Source: Chromatiales bacterium (GTDB taxonomy: Bacteria > Pseudomonadota > Gammaproteobacteria > SpSt-1174). Taken from it: a DNA stretch of 64,000 bases. Below the pieces are notes generated by a model, which saw nothing but the letters and a program-made list of their open reading frames with translations, was not told the origin of the DNA and ran no database searches. Position 1 is the first letter of the stretch. Each line of letters starts with the position of its first letter. A program made the translations under genes and the position numbers. The DNA is taken from the NCBI GenBank assembly GCA_014762505.1, contig JABURS010000038.1:1-64000 (forward strand), in the 5' to 3' direction. Positions 57,722-64,000 of this stretch are shown here, one piece after another.

Positions 57722-58716
57722 TGGCCGATATGACCGGAGCCGATCGCGCCGCGATCCTCTTGATGAGTCTGGGCGAGGCCGACGCCGCCGCCGTGCTCAA
57801 GCACATGGGGCCGAAGGAGGTGCAGAAGGTGGGCGCCGCCATGGCCACCCTGCAGAACATCTCCAAGACCCAGGCCAGCGGTGTGCTGGAGCACTTCGTG
57901 CGCGAGGTCTCCGAGCAGACCGCGCTGGGCGTGAGCTCCGACGAATACGTGCGCAACGTGCTGGTCTCGGCCCTGGGTGAGGAAAAGGCCGGCGGGCTGA
58001 TCGACCGCATCCTGCTCGGGCGCAACTCCAAGGGCCTGGAGGCGTTGAAGTGGATGGACCCGCGCGCCGTGGCCGAGATCGTGCGCCTGGAGCATCCGCA
58101 GATCATCGCCATCGTGCTGTCCTACCTGGACGCCGATCATGCCGCCGAGGTCATCACCCATCTGCCGGACAAGGTGGTGGCCGACGTGGTGATGCGCATC
58201 GCCACCCTGGACGGCATCCAGCCCAGCGCCCTGCAGGAGCTCGACCAGATCCTGGAGAAGCAGTTCTCCGGCAACTCCAGCGCCAAGACCTCCAGTGTCG
58301 GCGGCGTGAAGCCCGCGGCCAGCATCATGAACTTCATGGATTCCTCGATGGAGGAGCGCATCATGGGCATGATCGCCGAACAGGACGAGGAGCTCAGCCA
58401 GCGCATCCAGGACCTCATGTTCGTGTTCGACAACCTGATGGACGTGGACGACCGGGGCATCCAGATGCTGCTGCGCGAGGTGCAGACCGACACCCTCATC
58501 ATCGCCCTCAAGGGGGCCGACGATGCCCTCAAGGAAAAGATCTTCAAGAACATGTCCAAGCGTGCGGCCGAGGCCCTGCGCGACGACCTCGAGGCCAAGG
58601 GCCCGGTACGCCTCAGCGACGTCGAGGCCGCGCAGAAGGAGATCCTCACCGTCGCCCGCCGCATGGCGGACTCCGGCGAGATCGTCCTCGGCGGTGGCGG
58701 CGACCAGATGGTGTAG
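57721..58716 (+). CDS. fliG: Flagellar motor switch protein FliG
   Basis: FliG is the rotor component that meets MotA and transmits torque. The 331-residue product has the N-terminal FliF-binding part (DRAAILLMSLGEADAAAVLKHMGPKEVQKVG), the middle armadillo-like region, and the C-terminal torque domain with MFVFDNLMDVDDRGIQMLLREV and MSKRAAEALRDDLEAKGPVRLSDVE. Its ATG overlaps the fliF stop by one base. Confidence 0.98.
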   Translation: MADMTGADRAAILLMSLGEADAAAVLKHMGPKEVQKVGAAMATLQNISKTQASGVLEHFVREVSEQTALGVSSDEYVRNVLVSALGEEKAGGLIDRILLGRNSKGLEALKWMDPRAVAEIVRLEHPQIIAIVLSYLDADHAAEVITHLPDKVVADVVMRIATLDGIQPSALQELDQILEKQFSGNSSAKTSSVGGVKPAASIMNFMDSSMEERIMGMIAEQDEELSQRIQDLMFVFDNLMDVDDRGIQMLLREVQTDTLIIALKGADDALKEKIFKNMSKRAAEALRDDLEAKGPVRLSDVEAAQKEILTVARRMADSGEIVLGGGGDQMV

Positions 58717-58767
58717 CGGCATGGTCGTCATTCCCCGTCCAGAGCCAGCAGAGCCGGTGCAGCCGTC

Positions 58768-59409
58768 ATGAGTTCCAAGATCATCTCCCGCGAGGAGGGC
58801 GAAGACATCCGCCCCTGGAGTGCGCCCCGGGTCGAGGGCTCGCATGTGGTGGGCGGCCGCCTGGTGCAGGACGAATCCACCCTCGTCACCGCCCAGCGCA
58901 TCGAGGAGATCGAGCAGGAGGCCTGGGAGGCCGGGCATGCCCGCGGGCTCAAGGACGGCCAGGCCGAGGCACGCGCGCAGGCCGCCCGCGAGGTGCAGGC
59001 CCTGCGCGGCATCCTGGACCAGCTGGCCGAGCCGCTGGCCGTGCTGGACGAGACGGTGGAGGAATCCCTGCTGGAACTGGTGCTGGCCGTGGCGCGGCAG
59101 GTGATCCGCCGCGAGCTGCGCACCGATCCGGGCCAGATCGTGGCCACGGTGCGCGAGGCCCTGGAGGCCCTGCCGGTGGCGCAGCGCGAGATCGTCATCA
59201 AGCTGCACCCGGAGGATGCCGTGCTCGTGCGCGAACACCTGGGCGAGGGCCGGCCCCGCTGGACCATCGAGGAAGACCCGACCCTCACCCGTGGTGGCTG
59301 CCGCGTGGCCTCCGAGAGCTCGCGGGTGGACGCCACCGTGGAACGGCGCCTGAATGCCATCGCCGCCAGCCTGCTGGGCGGCGAGCGCGAGGAAGACAGC
59401 GGTGGCTGA
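58768..59409 (+). CDS. fliH: Flagellar export ATPase regulator FliH
   Basis: FliH holds the FliI ATPase at the export gate and restrains its activity. The 213-residue product has a Glu/Gln/Ala-rich helical middle ([34 protein letters not shown]), including the GxxxG-type pattern, and a conserved C-terminal part ([62 protein letters not shown]). It overlaps fliI by eight bases. Confidence 0.94.
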   Translation: MSSKIISREEGEDIRPWSAPRVEGSHVVGGRLVQDESTLVTAQRIEEIEQEAWEAGHARGLKDGQAEARAQAAREVQALRGILDQLAEPLAVLDETVEESLLELVLAVARQVIRRELRTDPGQIVATVREALEALPVAQREIVIKLHPEDAVLVREHLGEGRPRWTIEEDPTLTRGGCRVASESSRVDATVERRLNAIAASLLGGEREEDSGG

Positions 59410-60814
59410 TCCAAAGACCCGCGACGCCGGCTACTGGCGCGAGCGCCTGGCGGCCCGCGCCGGGCGCCTGGCCGAGCCCGTGCGCCTGCAGGCCGAGGGG
59501 CGCGTCACCCGCATGGTGGGGCTCACGCTGGAGGCCGTGGGCCTGGAGGTGCCGGTGGGCGGGCGTTGCCTGATCCGGCTGCCGGCCGGCGGCGAGATCG
59601 AGGCCGAGGTGGTGGGCTTTTCCGGCGACCGGCTGTTTCTCATGCCCGTGGGCGATATCAGCGGGCTCACCCCCAATGCCCGCGTCATCCCCCTGCAGCA
59701 CAGCTACCGTGTCCCGGTGGGTGACGGCCTGCTCGGGCGCGTGATCGATGCCGCCGGCCGGCCGCTGGACGGCAAGGGTCCCATCGACGCCCAGCAGCAC
59801 GTGCCGCTGGCCGGGCGCGCGGTCAACCCGCTGGCCCGTGCGCCCATCCGCGAACCGCTGGACGTGGGGGTGCGTGCCATCAATGCCCTGCTGTCGGTGG
59901 GCCGCGGCCAGCGCATGGGCCTGTTCGCCGGCAGCGGCGTGGGCAAGAGCGTGCTGCTCGGCATGATGACCCGCTACACCGAGGCCGACATCGTAGTGGT
60001 GGGCCTGATCGGCGAGCGTGGCCGCGAGGTGAACGAGTTCGTGCAGAACATCCTCGGCCCCGAGGGCATGGCCCGCGCCGTGGTGGTGGCGGTGCCGGCC
60101 GACAACCCGCCGCTGATGCGCCTGCACGGGGCCATGCTCGCCACCGCCGTGGCCGAGCACTTCCGCGACCAGGGCCACAAGGTGCTGCTGCTGATGGATT
60201 CCCTCACGCGCTTTGCCCAGGCCCAGCGCGAGATCGCGCTCGCCATCGGTGAACCGCCGGCCACGCGCGGCTATACTCCCTCCGTGTTTGCCCGAATTCC
60301 CCAGCTCGTGGAGCGCGCCGGCAACGGTGACCGTGCCGACGGCGGCTCCATCACGGCCTTCTACACCGTGCTCACCGAGGGTGACGACCACAACGACCCC
60401 ATCGCCGATGCCGCACGCGCCATTCTCGACGGCCATATCGTGCTCTCGCGGGACATCGCCGACAGCGGCCGCTACCCGGCCATCGACATCGAGGCCTCGG
60501 TGAGCCGCGTGATGACGGAGATCGTCGATGCGCGCCACCAGGCCGCCGCGCGCCGCTTCAAGCAGCTCTATTCCACCTACGAACAGCACCGCGACCTGAT
60601 CAGCGTGGGCGCCTACCAGCGCGGCGCCGACCCGCGCGTGGACGAGGCCATCGAGTTCCACCCGCGGCTCGTCCAGTTCCTGCAGCAGGACATGCGCGAG
60701 GCCGTGGGCATGGAAGACAGCCGCCAGCAGCTCGAGGGCATGCTGCGTCCGCGCGAGCCCGAGGAGACCCCGCCCGGCCGCCAGGTCGCCACGCTTGAGG
60801 GTGTGCGCCGGTGA
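59402..60814 (+). CDS. fliI: Flagellum-specific ATP synthase FliI
   Basis: FliI is the ATPase of the flagellar type III export system. The 470-residue product has Walker A GSGVGKS at 177-183, [17 protein letters not shown], and the DELSEED-like and SRV regions of the F-type beta fold ([35 protein letters not shown]). GTG at 59402 is chosen because it overlaps the fliH end and lies after a GAGGAAG site; an ATG at 59354 deep inside fliH is rejected. Confidence 0.97.
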   Translation: MADPKTRDAGYWRERLAARAGRLAEPVRLQAEGRVTRMVGLTLEAVGLEVPVGGRCLIRLPAGGEIEAEVVGFSGDRLFLMPVGDISGLTPNARVIPLQHSYRVPVGDGLLGRVIDAAGRPLDGKGPIDAQQHVPLAGRAVNPLARAPIREPLDVGVRAINALLSVGRGQRMGLFAGSGVGKSVLLGMMTRYTEADIVVVGLIGERGREVNEFVQNILGPEGMARAVVVAVPADNPPLMRLHGAMLATAVAEHFRDQGHKVLLLMDSLTRFAQAQREIALAIGEPPATRGYTPSVFARIPQLVERAGNGDRADGGSITAFYTVLTEGDDHNDPIADAARAILDGHIVLSRDIADSGRYPAIDIEASVSRVMTEIVDARHQAAARRFKQLYSTYEQHRDLISVGAYQRGADPRVDEAIEFHPRLVQFLQQDMREAVGMEDSRQQLEGMLRPREPEETPPGRQVATLEGVRR

Positions 60815-61254
60815 GCCGCGGCCTGAAACGCCTGGAGCCCGTGCAGCGCCTCAAGCAGTCGCGCGAGCGCGACGCCGCGCGCGCCCTGGGCGAGCGCCAG
60901 CAGGCCCTGGCCGCCGAGCAGCAGCGCCTGGAGGAGCTGCTGCGCTACCGCGAGGACTACCTAGCCCGCTACCAGGCCACCCTGGACCGCGGCGGCCTGG
61001 CCGTCGCGGCCCTGCAGGAATACCGCGTCTTCCTCGACCGCCTCGATCAGGCCATCGCCCAGCAGCAGGACGCCATCGAAATAACCGCCCGGACCCGCGA
61101 CCAGAGCCGCGACCAGTGGCTCGCCACCCGCGTCGATTCACGCGCCATCGACAAGGTCGTCGCCAGCCGCCGCCGCGAACTCGAACACCAGGGCCGCAAG
61201 CGCGAACAGGCCGAGATGGACGAACACGCCGCCCGCCCGAAGCGTGAAGGGTGA
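60811..61254 (+). CDS. fliJ: Flagellar export chaperone FliJ
   Basis: FliJ is a coiled-coil stalk protein that links the export ATPase to the gate and recycles chaperones. The 147-residue product is helical and highly charged ([74 protein letters not shown]), as typical of the family. The GTG start overlaps the fliI stop (GTGA). Confidence 0.92.
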   Translation: MSRGLKRLEPVQRLKQSRERDAARALGERQQALAAEQQRLEELLRYREDYLARYQATLDRGGLAVAALQEYRVFLDRLDQAIAQQQDAIEITARTRDQSRDQWLATRVDSRAIDKVVASRRRELEHQGRKREQAEMDEHAARPKREG

Positions 61255-61402
61255 GGGGTATCTAAAGGCGTTTTAGCCACAGAGTTCACAGAGGACACAG
61301 AGTAAAACCTCTCTCCTTCAACCTCTGTGTGCTCTGTGCCCTCTGTTGCGATTGGGTTTGTTCGCCTAACGACCTCACGACTTGCGACTTGTAACTCGTG
61401 AC
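61255..61402. repeat. CACAGAG inverted repeat and ACTTGCGAC iterons
   Basis: AGCCACAGAGTTCACAGAGG at 61275 faces CTCTGTGTGCTCTGTGCC at 61323 with a 30-base spacer. CGACTTGCGACTTGTAACTCG (61379-61399) follows, just before the sigma54 site of fliK. No gene is present. Confidence 0.7.
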
Positions 61403-61412
61403 TTCCTCCCCC

Positions 61413-61427
61413 TGGCACGCATCCTGC
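61413..61427 (+). promoter_or_regulatory. Sigma54 promoter of fliK
   Basis: TGGCAC-N5-CTGCT has the full -24 box and GC at -12 with correct spacing, 41 bases before the fliK start. In Pseudomonas fliK belongs to the FleR-dependent class. Confidence 0.88.
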
Positions 61428-61467
61428 TTTTACTCCAGCAGGAAACGATGCGAGACTACGCAACACC

Positions 61468-62496
61468 ATGACGCCCTTTGCCTTCAACCTGTCTGCCACC
61501 GGCGCCCTGCCGTCCTCCGGGACGGGCGGGGCGGTGGGCGTGGCGACGCCGGAGGGCGGCGCGGAATCGGCGCTGGGGGCCTTTGCGGCCCTGTTCCAGA
61601 GCCTGGGGGCCGGGCAGGCAATGCCCACGGCCCTGCCGTCCGCCGGGGCGGAGGGCGAGGCGGCCGTCCTGGCCGGTGGCTTGCCGCCGGCCGGCAAGAT
61701 CTTGCCGGGGCTTGCCGCCTTCAGCGGGCTGGCGGCGGGGCGGCAGCCGCTGGCCACGGGCGAGACGGCGACCGATGCCGGTCTGACGGCCGGCCTGGGC
61801 GAGCTGCTGTCGTCCATGGACGAGGAGTCGCTGGCCACCCGCCTGGCGGCGGCGCGTGACGGGGTGCGCCCGGATGGGGATTTCGCCCGCCTGATCCTGG
61901 CGGCCCGTCTGGCCGGTGCCGAGGCACGCACGCCCGATGCCGCGCTGAGCAGCGCCGAGCCGACCACGCTCACGGCCCTGCAACCGGCCACGGGCGAGGG
62001 GCGGGGCAGCGAGCCGGCTGCGGCCGCGCGCCACCTGCCGCCGCTGAACCCCCCCCTGCAGCACCCGGACTGGAACAACGACTTCGCCAACCGCATCGCC
62101 TGGCTGGCCAACAACCGGGTGCAGGCGGCCGAGATACGCTTGAATCCGCAGCACCTGGGGCCCATCGAGATCCAGGTCCGCATGGATGGCGATCAGGCCA
62201 ACCTGGTGTTCGGTACGACCCATGCCCAGGTGCGCGATGCCATCGAGGCGGCGCTGCCGCGCCTGCGCGAGATGTTCGCCGCCCAGGGGCTGGACATGGG
62301 CAGCGTGGACGTGGACCTGCGTGACGGCGGCGCCCCGGCCTTCGCCGATCTCGGTCGCGAGGCGGGTGGCGGCGGCAGCAGTGACGGCCATGGCGAGCAG
62401 GCCGGCGAGGATGTCCGTGCCTCGGGTGCCGAGCCCGCCCTGGCCGCTGCCCCCGGCGCCGTGGTCAGCCAGGGGCTGCTGGACCTGTTCGTCTGA
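61468..62496 (+). CDS. fliK: Flagellar hook-length control protein FliK
   Basis: FliK measures hook length and switches export specificity. The 342-residue product has a long Ala/Gly/Pro-rich N-terminal part and the conserved C-terminal hook-length domain (NDFANRIAWLANNRVQAAEIRLNPQHLGPIEIQVRMDGDQANLVFGTTHAQVRDAIEAALPRLREMFAAQGLDMGSVDVDL). It is separated from fliJ by 213 bases with its own promoter. fliL does not follow. Confidence 0.93.
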   Translation: MTPFAFNLSATGALPSSGTGGAVGVATPEGGAESALGAFAALFQSLGAGQAMPTALPSAGAEGEAAVLAGGLPPAGKILPGLAAFSGLAAGRQPLATGETATDAGLTAGLGELLSSMDEESLATRLAAARDGVRPDGDFARLILAARLAGAEARTPDAALSSAEPTTLTALQPATGEGRGSEPAAAARHLPPLNPPLQHPDWNNDFANRIAWLANNRVQAAEIRLNPQHLGPIEIQVRMDGDQANLVFGTTHAQVRDAIEAALPRLREMFAAQGLDMGSVDVDLRDGGAPAFADLGREAGGGGSSDGHGEQAGEDVRASGAEPALAAAPGAVVSQGLLDLFV

Positions 62497-62526
62497 CGCC
62501 CGCTGCCGCTAATCCCCGAGAAACTG

Positions 62527-62553
62527 TCAAGTAATCCGGCCTTCGGCCGATAA
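62527..62553 (+). promoter_or_regulatory. Sigma28 promoter of the chemoreceptor gene
   Basis: TCAAGTAA-N11-GCCGATAA has a perfect FliA -10 box and a recognisable -35 box. The spacer and -10 box also form a CGGCC-TTC-GGCCG palindrome that may serve fliK transcription. The start codon lies about 100 bases downstream. Confidence 0.82.
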
Positions 62554-62653
62554 TTTCCTCACGGGCAGGCTATAAGCCTGCAGTCGAACATTAAATCCGC
62601 GCCGGCAATGTACCGGGGTGGCCTGGCGGTGTGCATCCTCAGGAGACCGAACA

Positions 62654-64000
62654 ATGCTTTCACGCTTCAAGATCCGTACCCGTATCATCGCCGGCTTCGT
62701 GCTGGTGCTGGCCATCACCCTCGGCGCCATGCTGCCCATCATGCTGCAACAGTTCAGCCAGCTGGAGCGCCAGTCCAACCAGCGCCAGCTCGAGTCGACC
62801 TATACCAGCGTGATGTCGGCGATCCGCGCAGAGGCCCGCCAGGCCGAGGCGCTCAGCGCCCTGGTGGCCAACATGCCGGAGGTCACCGCGGCCATGGCCA
62901 ACGACGACCGGACGCGCCTGGCCGAGCTGATGGTGCCGACCTTCGCCACCATGAAGTCACAGTACGGCGCCCGGCAGTTCCAGTTCCACACCCCCCCGGC
63001 CACCTCCTACCTGCGCGTGCACAAACCGGAGAAATACGGCGACGACCTCTCGTCCTTCCGCCTGACCGTGGTCGAGACGAACCGGGCGCAGCGGCCCGTG
63101 CAGGGCCTGGAGCGCGGGGTGGCGGGTCTGGGCATCCGCGGCGTGGTGCCGGTATTCCACGAGGGTGCCCACCTGGGCTCGGTGGAGTTCGGCCTGTCCT
63201 TCGGCCAGCCCTTCTTCGACAAGTTCAAGGAAGAAAACCCGGGCATCGACGTGGCCCTGCACGTGGCGCGTGACGGCAAGTTCGAGACCTTCGCCTCCAC
63301 CCTGGGCGAGTCGCTGCTCACGCCTGCGGATTACCAGTCCGCCATGCGCGGCCAGCCCAGCATGCATGATGCCGTGCTCGACGGCCGCCCGGTGGCCCTC
63401 TATGGACGTGCCGTGCACGACTTTTCGGGCAACCCCATCGGGGTGCTGGAGATCGCGATGGACGTGAGCGCGAACGCCGCGCTCATCAACGAGGCCAGCC
63501 GCACGGTGCTGGGCGCCGGCATCGTCGCCCTGGTCATCGCCCTGCTGGTGGCCCTGTTCATCACCCGCAGCATCGTGCGCCCGCTGTGCGTGGCCTCGCT
63601 GCGCATGGGCGACATCGCGGTGGGCGAGGGCGACCTCACCCAGCGCCTGGAGGTGCACGGCCGCGACGAACTCGCGCAGCTCGGCAACAACTTCAACAAG
63701 TTCGTGGCCCGCGTGCACGAGCTGGTGAAGCAGGTGGCCGGTGCCACCGCGCAGCTGGCCGCGGCGGCCGAGGAACTCACCGCCACCAGCGAGCAGACCC
63801 GCAGCAACGTGGCGCGCCAGCAGTCCGAGACCGACCAGGTGGCCACCGCCATGAACGAGATGACGGCCACCGCCCAGGAGGTGGCGCGCAACGCCGCCGA
63901 TGCCGCCGATGCCGCCTCGGGTGCGGATGGCGACACCCGCAACGGCCAGCGCGTGGTGAACCAGACCATCAGCGCCATCCGCGAGCTGGTCGGCGAGGTG
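62654..64000 (+). CDS. Methyl-accepting chemotaxis protein, cut off by window edge
   Basis: The open frame continues to the window end (449 codons). It has a first transmembrane helix at about 10-31 (IIAGFVLVLAITLGAMLPIML), a periplasmic sensor of about 250 residues containing KFKEENPGIDVALHVARDGKFETF and AVHDFSGNPIGVLEIAMD, which resembles a Cache-type fold, a second helix at about 284-306, a HAMP domain (GEGDLTQRLEVHGRDELAQLGNNFNKFV), and the start of the signalling coiled coil with TSEQTRSNVARQQSETDQVATAMNEM. AGGAG lies eight bases before the ATG. The ligand is unknown; the kinase-binding hairpin is outside the window. Confidence 0.95.
   Translation, partial: MLSRFKIRTRIIAGFVLVLAITLGAMLPIMLQQFSQLERQSNQRQLESTYTSVMSAIRAEARQAEALSALVANMPEVTAAMANDDRTRLAELMVPTFATMKSQYGARQFQFHTPPATSYLRVHKPEKYGDDLSSFRLTVVETNRAQRPVQGLERGVAGLGIRGVVPVFHEGAHLGSVEFGLSFGQPFFDKFKEENPGIDVALHVARDGKFETFASTLGESLLTPADYQSAMRGQPSMHDAVLDGRPVALYGRAVHDFSGNPIGVLEIAMDVSANAALINEASRTVLGAGIVALVIALLVALFITRSIVRPLCVASLRMGDIAVGEGDLTQRLEVHGRDELAQLGNNFNKFVARVHELVKQVAGATAQLAAAAEELTATSEQTRSNVARQQSETDQVATAMNEMTATAQEVARNAADAADAASGADGDTRNGQRVVNQTISAIRELVGEV

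Overview
The window is high-GC chromosomal DNA from a gammaproteobacterium. The block pncC-recA-recX-alaS-lysC-csrA-tRNA-Ser, the FleQ/FleSR flagellar regulators, the flgMN-flgZ and cheV-cheR-flgB layout and the REP-like GTAGGAGC repeats all resemble pseudomonads and Chromatiales/Ectothiorhodospiraceae. The family-level placement is inference; no rRNA or other taxonomic marker beyond the genes listed is present.

Bases 1-8760 are housekeeping: partial pcm, a purine-type phosphoribosyltransferase, a PilZ protein, pncC, thpR, recA, recX (which seems to lack a normal start codon), alaS, lysC and csrA. Bases 8790-9920 hold tRNA-Ser(GCU) and tRNA-Arg(ACG). Each tRNA is followed by degenerate copies of its own 3' half and terminator, broken up by small inserts at the T-loop. 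Bases 10095-10827 are a yybP-ykoY manganese riboswitch with a Gdt1/TMEM165-type exporter gene.

Bases 11400-16000 hold an Anbu-type set: Zn-ribbon metallopeptidase, Anbu proteasome-like peptidase, circularly permuted ATP-grasp protein and alpha-E protein. Next come an OmpA-like protein, an Hpt/REC/OmpR-type signalling group, an FHA protein, motAB, two HDOD proteins, a radical SAM protein, a mismatch-type uracil glycosylase and gltA.

From 28.8 kb to the right end the window is a flagellar and chemotaxis region: flgZ(ycgR)-flgN-flgM and flgA on the minus strand, then on the plus strand cheV-cheR-flgBCDEFGHIJKL, fliC-flaG-fliD-fliS-fliT-PilZ, fleQ, fleSR, fliEFGHIJ, fliK and a truncated chemoreceptor gene. 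Promoter motifs fit a FleQ/sigma54 then FleSR then sigma28 cascade: sigma54-type sites precede flgB, fliD, fleS and fliK, and sigma28-type sites precede cheV, flgM, fliC and the chemoreceptor gene. The region is interrupted by a four-copy 178-187 bp tandem repeat upstream of fliC, REP-like and CACAGAG-type repeats, and a parD gene with a frameshifted parE. No transposase, prophage or CRISPR array was seen.
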